Source: Synergistaceae bacterium
Lineage (GTDB): Bacteria > Synergistota > Synergistia > Synergistales > Synergistaceae
Length of the DNA stretch: 32,354 nucleotides
Direction of reading: 5' to 3'
NCBI GenBank assembly: GCA_031289775.1
Contig: JAITOY010000037.1
Coordinates: 1-32,354, forward strand
How positions within the stretch are numbered: the first letter of the stretch is position 1; each line of letters starts with the position of its first letter. The notes beneath the pieces are model-generated. The model was not told where the DNA came from. It ran no database searches and saw nothing but the letters and a program-made list of their open reading frames with translations. A program made the position numbers and the translations under genes. This document shows positions 1 through 8,235 of the stretch, piece by piece.

Positions 1-243
1 GTCAAGGAGGCAATTCCGAACAGCAATGTCAGCAAGGGCGACGTTATAAGGGCCGTGATCGTCCGCACCAGAAAAGAAGTACGTCGCAGGGACGGTTCGT
101 ACGTAAGGTTCGACGACAACGCGGCCGTTTTGATCGATAACAACGGGGACCCAAAGGGCACGCGCATCTTCGGACCCGTAGCCCGGGAGTTAAGGGAGAA
201 GCGTTACATGAGGATTGTCTCCCTTGCGCCCGAGGTCGTTTAG
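1..243 (+). CDS. rplN: 50S ribosomal protein L14 (3' part)
   Basis: This is the C-terminal 80 codons of L14, cut by the left window edge; the frame is open from base 1 and reads [15 protein letters not shown] at its start. The bacterial protein is about 122 residues, so about 40 N-terminal residues are missing. The ends [11 protein letters not shown] and IVSLAPEVV are the hallmark L14 C-terminus. L14 sits at the subunit interface of the 50S subunit. It is followed 13 nt later by rplX, the standard spc-operon order. An internal ATG at 55 is not the real start because homology continues upstream of it. Confidence 0.97.
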   Translation, partial: VKEAIPNSNVSKGDVIRAVIVRTRKEVRRRDGSYVRFDDNAAVLIDNNGDPKGTRIFGPVARELREKRYMRIVSLAPEVV

Positions 244-256
244 GGAGGCTTGAGCG

Positions 257-583
257 ATGTCTAAGATGCGCCTGCGCAAAGAAGACCGCGTATATATCAT
301 CTCCGGCAAGGACAAGGGCAAGGAGGGCAAGATATTGCGCAGGGACCTTGCGAAGGAAATGATAGTCGTGGAAAACGTAAATATGGTCACAAAAAACGCC
401 AAACCCACGCAAAAGAACCCGAGGGGCGGTCAGATCAAGATGGAGGCGCCGCTTCACGCATCAAGCGCCATGCTCGTCTGCCCGTCCTGCGGCAAACCTA
501 CGAGGGTGGCGAGGGCATTCCTTGACAGCGGCGCTAAGGTACGCGTTTGTAAAAAATGCGGCGAAGTCGTCGACAAGGTATAG
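257..583 (+). CDS. rplX: 50S ribosomal protein L24
   Basis: L24 is an assembly-initiator protein of the large subunit that binds 23S rRNA. The 108-residue product has an N-terminal KOW segment (about residues 6-35, with VYIISGKDKGKEGK) and the usual C-terminal zinc-ribbon-like part with two CxxC pairs (CPSCGK and CKKCGE). The ATG at 257 follows the gagg-type Shine-Dalgarno just after the rplN stop, and length is normal for the family. It lies between rplN and rplE as in most bacteria. A long minus-strand reading frame over this region is a shadow. Confidence 0.97.
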   Translation: MSKMRLRKEDRVYIISGKDKGKEGKILRRDLAKEMIVVENVNMVTKNAKPTQKNPRGGQIKMEAPLHASSAMLVCPSCGKPTRVARAFLDSGAKVRVCKKCGEVVDKV

Positions 584-598
584 GAGGTAGAGACGAAG

Positions 599-1141
599 AT
601 GACCCCACGTCTCATTGAGAAATACAAAAAAGAGGTAGCGCCGCGTTTGAAGGCTCAGTTCAACTATAAGAGCCTCATGGAGTTGCCGAGCCTCGTCAAA
701 ATCGTCGTAAACATCGGTGTCAGCGAGGCAAAGCTCGATATGAAATACATGGAGGCCGCCATAAGCGAACTCTCCACGATCACTGGACAGAAGCCGGTTT
801 TGAAGAGGGCCCGCAGATCGGTCGCCGGGTTCAAAGTCCGTGAGGGTATGCCGGTAGCCTGTTGCGTGACTTTGAGAGGCACGAGGATGTGGGAGTTCGC
901 CGACAGGCTCATAAGCGTCGCGCTGCCGCGAATCAAAGACTTCCAAGGCGTTGCGCGCAAGGGTTTCGACGGCAGGGGCAACTACAACCTCGGTTTGAGG
1001 GAGCAGCTTCTTTTCCCTGAGATCGAATACGATAAGGTTATCCGTATGCGCGGGATGAACGTCACGTTTGTGACGAGCGCGTGCACCGACGAGGAGGCCT
1101 ACGCTCTCCTGTCCGAACTCGGGATGCCTTTCAACAGATAG
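599..1141 (+). CDS. rplE: 50S ribosomal protein L5
   Basis: L5 binds 5S rRNA and contacts the P-site tRNA in the central protuberance. The 180-residue product is full length (family about 179). Landmarks include KIVVNIGVSEA near residue 35, the ITGQKPVLKRARRS segment and the GRGNYNLGL loop near residue 125. The ATG at 599 is preceded by taggaggtag, where the rplX stop codon overlaps the ribosome-binding site. This suggests translational coupling within the spc operon. Confidence 0.97.
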   Translation: MTPRLIEKYKKEVAPRLKAQFNYKSLMELPSLVKIVVNIGVSEAKLDMKYMEAAISELSTITGQKPVLKRARRSVAGFKVREGMPVACCVTLRGTRMWEFADRLISVALPRIKDFQGVARKGFDGRGNYNLGLREQLLFPEIEYDKVIRMRGMNVTFVTSACTDEEAYALLSELGMPFNR

Positions 1142-1162
1142 GCGTAAGGAAGGAGACATACG

Positions 1163-1348
1163 ATGGCGCGCAAGAGTTTGCGAAACAAGGCCCGAATGGA
1201 GCCGAAATTTAAAGTCAGAAAGTACAACCGTTGTCCCCTCTGCGGTCGTCCGAGGGGATACATCAGGATGTTCAATATGTGCCGCTGCTGCTTCAGGAGT
1301 CTGGCACGCGAGGGAAAGATTCCCGGCGTAGTCAAGTCGAGCTGGTAA
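1163..1348 (+). CDS. rpsN: 30S ribosomal protein S14, zinc-binding type
   Basis: This is the short (61-residue) type Z form of S14, a 30S head protein. The four zinc ligands are visible as C24-x2-C27 and C40-x2-C43. The C-terminus [11 protein letters not shown] is the family signature. The ATG at 1163 follows a gaaggaga Shine-Dalgarno with normal spacing. Together with a zinc-type L36 further on, the operon carries the zinc-dependent versions of these proteins. No zinc-free paralogue is present in the window. Confidence 0.97.
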   Translation: MARKSLRNKARMEPKFKVRKYNRCPLCGRPRGYIRMFNMCRCCFRSLAREGKIPGVVKSSW

Positions 1349-1373
1349 GCGCGTGAAGGGAGGATCACCAAGG

Positions 1374-1778
1374 ATGCATGTTACAGATCCTGTAGCCGAT
1401 ATGCTTACTCGTATCCGCAACGCCAACATCGTATATCACGAGATGGTCGATATGCCGATGAGTAGGCTGCGCCTTGAGATTGCGCGCATTCTCAAGGACG
1501 AGGGTTATATTCGGAATTATAAAACTGTCACCGACCCAAAACTGCCCATACCGACGCTGCGGGTTTATATGAGCTACGGCGCCGGGCGCGAGAGGGTAAT
1601 TCAGGGTTTGAGGCGTATCAGTAAGCCGGGTCGCCGGATTTACGTCCATAAGGAGGATGTGCCGAAGGTGATGGGCGGACTCGGTATAGCTCTCATTTCA
1701 ACTTCGAACGGTCTCATGACTGACGCCGAGGCGCGCAAACACGGCCTCGGAGGAGAAGTCATGTGTTACGTCTGGTAG
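1374..1778 (+). CDS. rpsH: 30S ribosomal protein S8
   Basis: S8 binds helix 21 of 16S rRNA and in many bacteria is the translational repressor of the spc operon. The start is placed at ATG 1374, giving 134 residues beginning [18 protein letters not shown]. An upstream in-frame GTG at 1353 would put the gggagg ribosome-binding site (about 1357-1362) inside the gene and is rejected. The family C-terminus GGEVMCYVW is intact. The gene is 25 nt downstream of rpsN and 13 nt upstream of rplF. Confidence 0.96.
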   Translation: MHVTDPVADMLTRIRNANIVYHEMVDMPMSRLRLEIARILKDEGYIRNYKTVTDPKLPIPTLRVYMSYGAGRERVIQGLRRISKPGRRIYVHKEDVPKVMGGLGIALISTSNGLMTDAEARKHGLGGEVMCYVW

Positions 1779-1791
1779 GGGGATATCTAAA

Positions 1792-2331
1792 ATGTCGCGT
1801 ATTGGACGAAAGCCAATTCCGCTCCCGAAGGGCGTCGATGTGAAGATCGACCCGGGAGAGGTCACTGTCAAGGGTACGAAGGGCCTTCTCTCCTTCGGGA
1901 TACTTCCGAGTATTACTGTGTCGCTCAGCGATGGCGTCCTATCCGTTGCCAGAGCTAACGACCAAAAGAACATAAGGGCGGCTCACGGCATGACCAGGGC
2001 CATCCTGAGCAACATGATAGTCGGCGTCAGTCAGGGTTTCGAAAAGGTGCTCGAGATAATAGGAGTTGGATACCGCGCGCAGATGCAGGGCAAAAACCTT
2101 GTGCTGGCGCTTGGTTTCTCGCATCCCGTCGAGATCGTTCCGCCGGATGGAATAGAACTGGCGGTTGACGGTCCAACGAAGGTCATAATACGAGGAATCG
2201 ACAAACAGCTCGTAGGACAGACAGCCGCCAACATCAGGGGCTACAGGCCGCCTGAGCCTTACAAGGGCAAGGGCATCCGTTACTCTGGCGAGTACGTCAT
2301 CCGCAAGGCCGGTAAGGCCGGCGGCAAGTAA
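1792..2331 (+). CDS. rplF: 50S ribosomal protein L6
   Basis: L6 lies near the sarcin-ricin loop and the factor-binding site. The 179-residue product has the expected two tandem L6 repeats and the C-terminal signature IRGYRPPEPYKGKGIRY, which is near-invariant in bacteria. The N-terminus MSRIGRKPIPLPKGV is also canonical. The ATG at 1792 follows a taggggg Shine-Dalgarno that overlaps the rpsH stop. No anomaly is seen. Confidence 0.97.
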   Translation: MSRIGRKPIPLPKGVDVKIDPGEVTVKGTKGLLSFGILPSITVSLSDGVLSVARANDQKNIRAAHGMTRAILSNMIVGVSQGFEKVLEIIGVGYRAQMQGKNLVLALGFSHPVEIVPPDGIELAVDGPTKVIIRGIDKQLVGQTAANIRGYRPPEPYKGKGIRYSGEYVIRKAGKAGGK

Positions 2332-2350
2332 GGGCGAGGTGATCTAGGTC

Positions 2351-2719
2351 ATGATAAAAAGTCGAAGCCGCAATGAAATGCGGGAACATCGTCATCGCCG
2401 CCTTCGCAAACGCGTCTCAGGCACTACAGAGCGTCCGAGGCTCTGCGTGTTTCGCAGCCTGAAGCACATTTACGCTCAGGTGATTGACGATGAGGCGGGT
2501 CATACGATCCTGTCGGCATCAACGCTTGACAAGTCTCTATCCGACTCGCTGAAAAACAGCGGAGACCAGGAAGCGGCAAAGGTCGTCGGCAAGCTCTTGG
2601 CCGAGAGAGCGCTGGCCAAAGGCATCACTACTGTGGTTTTCGATCGCGGGGGCCATATCTTTCATGGACGAGTGAAGGCGCTCGCGGACGCGGCTCGTGA
2701 AGCCGGTCTGAAGTTCTAG
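2351..2719 (+). CDS. rplR: 50S ribosomal protein L18
   Basis: L18 binds 5S rRNA together with L5. The 122-residue product has the basic N-terminus ([12 protein letters not shown]), the strand [20 protein letters not shown] and the C-terminal signature [24 protein letters not shown]. Length is normal. The ATG at 2351 follows the gcgaggtgat Shine-Dalgarno. It stands in the conserved rplF-rplR-rpsE order. Confidence 0.97.
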   Translation: MIKSRSRNEMREHRHRRLRKRVSGTTERPRLCVFRSLKHIYAQVIDDEAGHTILSASTLDKSLSDSLKNSGDQEAAKVVGKLLAERALAKGITTVVFDRGGHIFHGRVKALADAAREAGLKF

Positions 2720-2731
2720 GGAGGGAAGACG

Positions 2732-3259
2732 TTGGCAACCCAGAATCAACCGAGTAAAAATTACAGCAGCAGGGGTATGGAGCTGGCAGAACGCGTAGTC
2801 TCCATCAACAGGGTTAGTAAAGTCGTCAAGGGCGGCAAGCGTTTTCGTTTCAGCGTACTCGTCGTAGTTGGCGATGGCATCGACCAGGTAGGAGTTGGCA
2901 TGGGCAAGGCTCGGGAAATCTCCGAAGCCGTCCGCAAAGGCATAGACCACGCCAAAAAAAACATGGTCGATATGAAAAAGGTCGGCAACACGATCCCTCA
3001 TCCGATTCAGGGCAAGTTTGGGGCGGCGGAGGTTTTAATCAGGCCGGCGGCGCCAGGGACAGGTGTCATAGCCGGCGCCGTAGTAAGGGCTATCATGGAG
3101 CTCGGTGGCGTGAAGGACGTCTTGACGAAGGTCATAGGCAGGACATCTAACCCGATAAACGTCGCCTACGCGACGTTCGAGGCGGTGAAGGGCCTTCGAA
3201 CACCGGAAGAGGTTCGCAGGCTTCGCGGCAAAGAAATTCGCGTCGCAGAGTCAGCGTAG
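2732..3259 (+). CDS. rpsE: 30S ribosomal protein S5
   Basis: S5 contributes to decoding fidelity and mRNA unwinding. The 175-residue product carries the N-terminal double-stranded-RNA-binding domain ([20 protein letters not shown], about residues 22-41) and the C-terminal S5 domain ([14 protein letters not shown]). The start codon is TTG at 2732, supported by gggaggg (2719-2725) just upstream; no in-frame ATG lies before the conserved core except an internal one. A TTG start on such a highly expressed gene is unusual and recurs in this window. Confidence 0.96.
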   Translation: MATQNQPSKNYSSRGMELAERVVSINRVSKVVKGGKRFRFSVLVVVGDGIDQVGVGMGKAREISEAVRKGIDHAKKNMVDMKKVGNTIPHPIQGKFGAAEVLIRPAAPGTGVIAGAVVRAIMELGGVKDVLTKVIGRTSNPINVAYATFEAVKGLRTPEEVRRLRGKEIRVAESA

Positions 3260-3274
3260 CTGGAGGGTTTTGAC

Positions 3275-3457
3275 ATGGCCAAATTGAAAGTCACATGGGA
3301 AAAGAGCGCGATAGGACGTCCCGACAGGCAGGCGCGAACGATCAGGGCGCTTGGGCTGCACAAGCTTCACCAGACGGTTGAACACGAGGACACCCCGCAG
3401 GTTAGGGGTATGATTCAGGCCGTCATACATCTGGTGGAGTTAGAAGAGACGAAATAG
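3275..3457 (+). CDS. rpmD: 50S ribosomal protein L30
   Basis: A 60-residue protein with the L30 landmarks: LKVTWEKSAIGRP near the start, then RTIRALGLHKLHQTVEHEDTP, ending in a MIQAVIHLVELEE helix. L30 is a small 50S protein near the 5S rRNA region and is absent from some lineages, so its retention here is informative. ATG 3275 follows a tggagg Shine-Dalgarno. It lies between rpsE and rplO as usual. Confidence 0.96.
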   Translation: MAKLKVTWEKSAIGRPDRQARTIRALGLHKLHQTVEHEDTPQVRGMIQAVIHLVELEETK

Positions 3458-3468
3458 GAGGCAGAGGG

Positions 3469-3915
3469 ATGAATCTCCATGATCTGTCGCCGGTACCCGG
3501 CTCGAGGCGCAAACCTAAGCGTCTCGGGATGGGACTCGGAAGCGGCAAGGGAAAGACGGCAGGCAAAGGTCACAAGGGTCAGAAGGCGCGCGCTGGACAC
3601 AGCGTCAGCCTTAATTTTGAAGGAGGGCAGATGCCCATTTCCCGCAGGATTCCAAAGCGGGGTTTCAGTAATTTCAGACATGCGACTACGTACCAGACAG
3701 TAAACGTAAAAGAGCTTGACGAGCGTTTCGAAACCGGCGCTACTGTGTCGGTCGGGGAGCTATACGCTGCCCGCCTTATCGCGAGCGCCGCAAAGCCGGT
3801 TAAGGTTCTTGGCGACGGGGATCTGGGCAAGGCGATCACGGTGAAAGCCGAAGCGTTCAGCGCCTCAGCCAGGGAAAAGATCGTCTCAGCGGGCGGAAAG
3901 GCCGAGGTGATTTAA
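3469..3915 (+). CDS. rplO: 50S ribosomal protein L15
   Basis: L15 is a large-subunit assembly protein. The 148-residue product has the long, flexible, glycine/arginine-rich N-terminal arm (GSRRKPKRLGMGLGSGKGKTAGKGHKGQ, residues about 11-38; shown only in part here) and the GFEGGQMP-type segment (NFEGGQMPISRRIPKRGF). The C-terminal globular part ends KAEVI. ATG 3469 follows ggaggcagaggg. The stop lies one base before the secY start, so translation of the two is likely coupled. Confidence 0.96.
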   Translation: MNLHDLSPVPGSRRKPKRLGMGLGSGKGKTAGKGHKGQKARAGHSVSLNFEGGQMPISRRIPKRGFSNFRHATTYQTVNVKELDERFETGATVSVGELYAARLIASAAKPVKVLGDGDLGKAITVKAEAFSASAREKIVSAGGKAEVI

Positions 3916-3916
3916 A

Positions 3917-5224
3917 GTGTTAGACGGGTTTCGGGATGCCTTTCATCTGCCTGATCTCAAAAGACGCATCCTTTTTGTGATTGCTGCTCTTTTTGTCTAT
4001 AGGCTTGGAGCGCATATTCCCACACCCGGAATAGATTCGGAGGCGATGGCGAGGCTGTTCTCGTCGGGCGGCGGCGTCCTCGGTTTTCTAGACCTGTTCG
4101 CGGGCGGGGCGTTGCGGCGCTTCAGCATATTTGCCCTCGGAGTGGCGCCTTACATCAACTCCAGTATAGTTATGCAGCTTTTGGTGGTCATCATTCCAGC
4201 CCTTGAGAAGATACAAAAACACGAGGGCGAGGAGGGGCGCAAGAAAATCCTCCAGTACACGAGGTATGGGACAATATTTTTCGCTATCGTACAAGCGCTG
4301 GGCATGACGATATGGCTCGAGAGGCAGGGCATTTTCTCCGGAGGTTTTTTTGACATGCTCATCGTTGTCGCTACGACTACCACAGGCGCGCTTGTAGTTA
4401 TGTGGCTCGGCGAGGTTATGAGCGACTACGGGATCGGCAACGGGATATCCCTTCTCATTTACGCCGGCATCGTAGCCAGGTTTCCTGACGCGATAGGGCA
4501 GACGCTCGTGAATGTGGGCAGCAACTCGATAAACCCGGTTGCCGTCGTAGTGGCGATTATCATAATGCTTGGGGTCATCGCGGGATGCGTCTACCTTCAG
4601 GAGGGGCAGCGCAGGCTTCCCGTCCAATACGCGAAGCGCATGGTCGGCAATAAAGTGTATGGAGGACAGAGCACTTTTATACCGCTCAAGGTGAATACGT
4701 CCGGGGTTATCCCGATCATCTTCGCCTCCTCGGTGCTGTTATTTCCATACACGATAGCGAATTTCTTCAGCGGTTCCGTCGCTGACAAAGTTAAGCTCGC
4801 ATTTTCGCCGAGTAGCCCGTTTCCATATTTTCTCGTCTACCTTCTCCTGTACGTGTTGTTTATAGTGTTTTTCTCTTATTTTTACACCGCAGTCGTATTT
4901 AACCCTGGCGACCTCTCGAACAACATGAAGAAATACGGGGGGTTCATTCTTGGAATAAGGCCGGGTAAACCGACTACCGACTATATAGAGAAGGTCATGA
5001 ACAGGATCACCCTCGGCGGCGCGGTCGCGCTGGCTATCGTGGCTCTAGTCCCGACTTTTATGTCCGGCGTAATGCGTGTAAATACACTTTCGATAGGCGG
5101 CACGGCAGTGCTCATCGTCGTTGGTGTCGCTCTCGACACGGTGCACCAGATCGAAGGTCAACTGCTGATGCGGCACTACGAGGGCATCCTGAAGCGCCGT
5201 AACAAGAGCGGCGGCCTTCTGTAG
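3917..5224 (+). CDS. secY: Preprotein translocase channel subunit SecY
   Basis: SecY forms the protein-conducting channel of the inner membrane with SecE and SecG and is powered by SecA. The 435-residue product has the family's ten hydrophobic segments. Landmarks are FRLGAHIPTPG-like (VYRLGAHIPTPGID, near residue 28), the plug region after LDLFAGGALRRFSIFALGV, and YGIGNGISLLI near residue 172. The start is GTG at 3917, one base after the rplO stop; the SD-like gaggtga lies within the rplO end. Gene order rplO-secY-adk-map is conserved. Confidence 0.97.
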   Translation: MLDGFRDAFHLPDLKRRILFVIAALFVYRLGAHIPTPGIDSEAMARLFSSGGGVLGFLDLFAGGALRRFSIFALGVAPYINSSIVMQLLVVIIPALEKIQKHEGEEGRKKILQYTRYGTIFFAIVQALGMTIWLERQGIFSGGFFDMLIVVATTTTGALVVMWLGEVMSDYGIGNGISLLIYAGIVARFPDAIGQTLVNVGSNSINPVAVVVAIIIMLGVIAGCVYLQEGQRRLPVQYAKRMVGNKVYGGQSTFIPLKVNTSGVIPIIFASSVLLFPYTIANFFSGSVADKVKLAFSPSSPFPYFLVYLLLYVLFIVFFSYFYTAVVFNPGDLSNNMKKYGGFILGIRPGKPTTDYIEKVMNRITLGGAVALAIVALVPTFMSGVMRVNTLSIGGTAVLIVVGVALDTVHQIEGQLLMRHYEGILKRRNKSGGLL

Positions 5225-5244
5225 CGTCGGGGAGCGGGATCGAG

Positions 5245-5895
5245 TTGCGAGTAATACTTATAGGCCCGCCAGGCGCCGGTAAGGGGACGCAGGCTGCACG
5301 AATCAGAGAGAAGCGCGAGATAGCGCATATCTCGACGGGCGATATTCTGAGAGAGAACGTTCGGAACGCCACTGCGCTTGGAATAGAGGCTAAGTCCTTC
5401 ATGGAGGCTGGTCGGCTCGTGCCGGACGAACTTATAATAAGCATGATAAAGGTTCGACTCTCAGCGATAGAAACCGCGAAAGGGTTTATCCTCGACGGTT
5501 TTCCGAGAACTCTGCGTCAAGCGGAAGCGCTTGACGTGTTGCTCGATGGTATGTCGCTTTGCCTCGACGCCGTGCTGCTGCTGGAAATAACTGACGATGG
5601 AGTCGTGCGCAGACTGTCGAACCGCAGGGTCTGCCGCCTCTGCAACGCCATCTACAACGTCGTCACGCGCCTCCCCATGAAGGAGGGTGTGTGTGACGCG
5701 TGCGGAGGCGAAATTATACAGCGCGACGACGACAAGGAGTCTGTGATAAGAGACAGGCTGGCGGTATATCACGAAAGAACCGCCCCGCTGGTCGAGTACT
5801 ATGACGGGAAAGGTCTCCTGTATCGAATAGACGGCGCCGGACAGCCCGATACCGCGGAGGCGCGTCTCGAATCGCTGGAGGCCGCCAAGGGATGA
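5245..5895 (+). CDS. adk: Adenylate kinase, zinc-lid type
   Basis: Interconverts ATP + AMP and 2 ADP in the cytoplasm. The 216-residue long-form enzyme has a P-loop GPPGAGKGT at residues 7-15, the AMP-site motif STGDILREN near residue 30, and FILDGFPRT near residue 80. The LID (about 125-160) carries C-x2-C-x16-C-x2-C, the zinc-binding type. The start is TTG 5245, with ggagcggg about 8 nt upstream, and gives the correct N-terminus directly before the P-loop strand. Its stop overlaps the map start by 4 nt (ATGA). Confidence 0.96.
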   Translation: MRVILIGPPGAGKGTQAARIREKREIAHISTGDILRENVRNATALGIEAKSFMEAGRLVPDELIISMIKVRLSAIETAKGFILDGFPRTLRQAEALDVLLDGMSLCLDAVLLLEITDDGVVRRLSNRRVCRLCNAIYNVVTRLPMKEGVCDACGGEIIQRDDDKESVIRDRLAVYHERTAPLVEYYDGKGLLYRIDGAGQPDTAEARLESLEAAKG

Positions 5896-6662
5896 TAACT
5901 CTTAAAAAACCACAGGAAGTCGAGCGCATGAGACATGCGGGTCAGCTTGTGGCCGATATACTGAAGCTCATGCGAGATATAGTGAAACCCGGCGTGGATA
6001 CCATGACGCTCGACGAAGCTGCCTGTTCCCTAATTGACAGGGCAAACGCAAAAGCCGCGTTTAAAGGTCATAGAGCTCCTGGCATATCGGTTCCGTTCCC
6101 CGGCTCTATATGCGTCTCGATAAACGACGAGGTCGTTCACGGCATACCGAGCCGCGAGAGGATACTCGAAGAGGGCGACATCATCAGCGTTGACGTTGGC
6201 GCCGTTGTCGAAGGATATTTCGGCGATGCCGCCTGTACATATCCGGTAGGAGCTACGAGCGCCACACGAGAGGTTTTGCTCGAGGTGACGTATAAGGCTC
6301 TGCATGCTGGTATAGGCCAGGTGACGCCAGGCAAGACTATTGGAGACATCGGCCACGCCATAGAGGCGTGGACGATGTCTCGGGGTTGTGGGCTGGTTCG
6401 TGATTATGCGGGGCACGGCATAGGGCGAAAGCTTCACGAGGCGCCGCAGGTTCCAAACCACGGAAGGGCGGGAAGCGGTCTGACTCTCAGAGCGGGACTG
6501 ACTTTCTGTATTGAGCCGATGGTCATGAACGGCAAGGAAAAGGTAAAAAGCCTGAAAAACGGTTGGACCGTAGTAACTTGCGACGGCTCGGACGCTGCTC
6601 ATTTCGAGCACACTATCCTCGTGACAGAGGAAGGTTCCGAGATCCTGACGCCATGGGAATGA
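5892..6662 (+). CDS. map: Methionine aminopeptidase, type I
   Basis: Removes the initiator methionine from nascent proteins. The 256-residue pita-bread-fold enzyme keeps the metal-site residues: Asp in SVDVGAVVEGYFGDAA (two ligands), His in GHGIGRKLHEAP, Glu in FCIEPMV and Glu in FEHTILVTEEG. The substrate-contacting His is in NDEVVHGIP. The ATG at 5892 overlaps the adk stop. Length and order (adk-map-infA) are standard. Confidence 0.97.
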   Translation: MITLKKPQEVERMRHAGQLVADILKLMRDIVKPGVDTMTLDEAACSLIDRANAKAAFKGHRAPGISVPFPGSICVSINDEVVHGIPSRERILEEGDIISVDVGAVVEGYFGDAACTYPVGATSATREVLLEVTYKALHAGIGQVTPGKTIGDIGHAIEAWTMSRGCGLVRDYAGHGIGRKLHEAPQVPNHGRAGSGLTLRAGLTFCIEPMVMNGKEKVKSLKNGWTVVTCDGSDAAHFEHTILVTEEGSEILTPWE

Positions 6663-6943
6663 GTTGCGGCGATGACAGACTTTTCCCCTTAGGCAGCTTA
6701 GTAGCGGTGAAACGCGGCAAGCACGCGGGTTCCGTTTGTGTGGTCGTAGGAATAGAAAAAAAAGATGGTAAAATCCTCATCGCCGATGGGATTAAAATAT
6801 CGGCGAAAAGGCCCAAACGGAAAAGTTCGCGCCACGTTGAGGCGACGGACTTGATTTCGACGGAAGTTGCCTCGCGGCTTGCGGAGGGAAAAGCTCTCGA
6901 CGACGGGTGGTTGTGTAAAATCCTTTCGCGTCGTGAAGATTAA
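6659..6943 (+). CDS. KOW-domain RNA-binding protein (L14e-like)
   Basis: A 94-residue protein with an N-terminal KOW motif: LGSLVAVKRGKHAGSVCVVV (about residues 12-31), then a basic stretch (KISAKRPKRKSSRHVE). Such proteins, resembling eukaryotic/archaeal L14e, occur between map and infA in many Firmicutes and related groups; their exact role is not established to my knowledge. I place the start at ATG 6659, which overlaps the map stop by 4 nt; longer frames would run into map. It probably binds rRNA or ribosomes, by inference from the domain and location. Confidence 0.85.
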   Translation: MSCGDDRLFPLGSLVAVKRGKHAGSVCVVVGIEKKDGKILIADGIKISAKRPKRKSSRHVEATDLISTEVASRLAEGKALDDGWLCKILSRRED

Positions 6944-6979
6944 AAGCACAGCTGTTCTTGAGGAGGTTGGGTGTATCGT

Positions 6980-7198
6980 ATGGCCAAGGACGACGTCATT
7001 GAGGTCAAGGGAAAAGTAGTGGAGCCCCTGCCGAACGCGATGTTCAGGGTGGAGCTGGAGAACGGGCACAAGATCCTCGCTCATGTATCGGGCAAAATGA
7101 GGATGCACTTTATCAGGATACTGCCCGGGGATCGTGTGTTGATCCAGCTTACTCCTTACGACCTAACGAGGGGCAGGATCGTATACAGGTATAAATAA
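6980..7198 (+). CDS. infA: Translation initiation factor IF-1
   Basis: IF-1 is a single OB-fold protein that blocks the A site during initiation. The 72-residue product begins [13 protein letters not shown] and contains the family core [20 protein letters not shown] and the end [12 protein letters not shown]. Two starts are possible: GTG 6971 (aggagg at 6961-6966, spacing 4) and ATG 6980 (spacing 13). Homologues begin MA(K/R)xDVIE, so ATG 6980 is preferred although its spacing is long; the GTG form would add three residues. Confidence 0.95.
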   Translation: MAKDDVIEVKGKVVEPLPNAMFRVELENGHKILAHVSGKMRMHFIRILPGDRVLIQLTPYDLTRGRIVYRYK

Positions 7199-7230
7199 CG
7201 CACATAAGGACAAAGGAGGCTTTTCACGAA

Positions 7231-7356
7231 ATGAAGGTAAGGCCGTCGGTCAAGACTATTTGTGAATATTGCAGGATTATAAAGCGACACGGAGTCGTAC
7301 GCGTGATCTGCAGCAGGAACCCGAGACACAAACAGCGCCAGGGCGCCAGGAGGTAA
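7231..7356 (+). CDS. rpmJ: 50S ribosomal protein L36, zinc-binding type
   Basis: A 41-residue protein starting [14 protein letters not shown]. The zinc ligands are C11, C14, C27 and H33, so it is the zinc-dependent form. It is about four residues longer than the usual 37 because of a C-terminal GARR tail after the usual KQRQG. ATG 7231 follows a strong aaaggagg Shine-Dalgarno at about 7212-7219. The order infA-rpmJ-rpsM is the conserved one. The ribosome-binding site of rpsM overlaps its last codons. Confidence 0.96.
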   Translation: MKVRPSVKTICEYCRIIKRHGVVRVICSRNPRHKQRQGARR

Positions 7357-7362
7357 AGTGGT

Positions 7363-7740
7363 ATGGCACGTATCGCAGGAGTCGATCTTCCAAGAGAGAA
7401 GAGGATAGAGATCGGGCTGACGTATATTTTCGGGATAGGTCTGTCGAGCTCTAAAAAAATATTGGTCTCTACAGGGGTCAGCCCAGACACAAGGGTCAAG
7501 AATCTGACTGACGACGAGGCTCAGAAACTTCGCGCTGAACTTGAGAACAATTACAAAGTCGAAGGCGACCTCCGCAGGGATATAAGCATGAACATCAAGC
7601 GCCTTATGGATATTGGCTGTTACAGGGGCCTTCGCCATCGTCTCGGATTGCCGGTGCGGGGGCAGCACACGAAGACAAACGCGCGCACGCGCAAAGGTCC
7701 AAAGCGCACGGTTGCCGGCAAAAAGAAGGTCACCAAGTAA
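7363..7740 (+). CDS. rpsM: 30S ribosomal protein S13
   Basis: S13 sits in the 30S head and makes the bridges to 50S. The 125-residue product begins [21 protein letters not shown] and has the conserved helix-two-turn-helix and the basic C-terminal tail, with [13 protein letters not shown](H/R)T near residue 88 and a lysine-rich end. ATG 7363 uses the aggagg at the rpmJ 3' end. It opens the alpha-operon part of the cluster. Confidence 0.97.
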   Translation: MARIAGVDLPREKRIEIGLTYIFGIGLSSSKKILVSTGVSPDTRVKNLTDDEAQKLRAELENNYKVEGDLRRDISMNIKRLMDIGCYRGLRHRLGLPVRGQHTKTNARTRKGPKRTVAGKKKVTK

Positions 7741-7774
7741 CCGGGCGCAAGTGATGACGAGGAGGGAATAAACG

Positions 7775-8167
7775 GTGGCAAAACGAGTTCAGCGAAGAGG
7801 CAAAAAGAAAGAAAAGAAGCATGTATCTTATGGCGTCGCTCATATATATTCGACGTTCAACAATACGATAGTAACGCTTACAGACAAACAGGGCAACGCG
7901 CTTTCGTGGGCGTCCGGCGGAAACGTCGGTTTCAAGGGGACGCGAAAATCCACGCCTTACGCCGCGCAGATGTCCGCGGCGCAGGCGGCCAAAATGGCGC
8001 AGGATCACGGAGTGGTTGAGATCGACGTCGTAGTGAAAGGCCCTGGCCCGGGAAGGGAGTCGGCAATCCGTTCACTCCAGGCGGCCGGCCTTCAGGTCAA
8101 CATCATACAGGACGCCACCCCAATACCTCACAACGGTTGTCGTCCTCCGAAGAGGCGCCGCGTATAA
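7775..8167 (+). CDS. rpsK: 30S ribosomal protein S11
   Basis: S11 lies on the 30S platform near the E site. The 130-residue product has the signature [20 protein letters not shown] (residues about 22-41) and ends [10 protein letters not shown], as in the family. The start is GTG 7775, with gaggaggg at about 7760 as ribosome-binding site. Normally rpsD (S4) follows; here rpoA follows instead after a 68-nt spacer. Confidence 0.97.
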   Translation: MAKRVQRRGKKKEKKHVSYGVAHIYSTFNNTIVTLTDKQGNALSWASGGNVGFKGTRKSTPYAAQMSAAQAAKMAQDHGVVEIDVVVKGPGPGRESAIRSLQAAGLQVNIIQDATPIPHNGCRPPKRRRV

Positions 8168-8235
8168 AAATAAACCGGGTGAGCTACATATATGCGAATT
8201 AAACGTTTCGACGTACATTGAAAGGTGGGAGAAAT

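Noticed and set aside
461..1429. A 322-residue minus-strand ORF across rplX, rplE and rpsN
   Set aside because: It is antisense to three unmistakable ribosomal protein genes and resembles no known family; a shadow of high-G+C codon use.
8192..8221. A 9-residue ORF in the rpsK-rpoA spacer, considered as an rpsD remnant
   Set aside because: The peptide (MRIKRFDVH) has no similarity to the S4 N-terminus, and it has no convincing ribosome-binding site.
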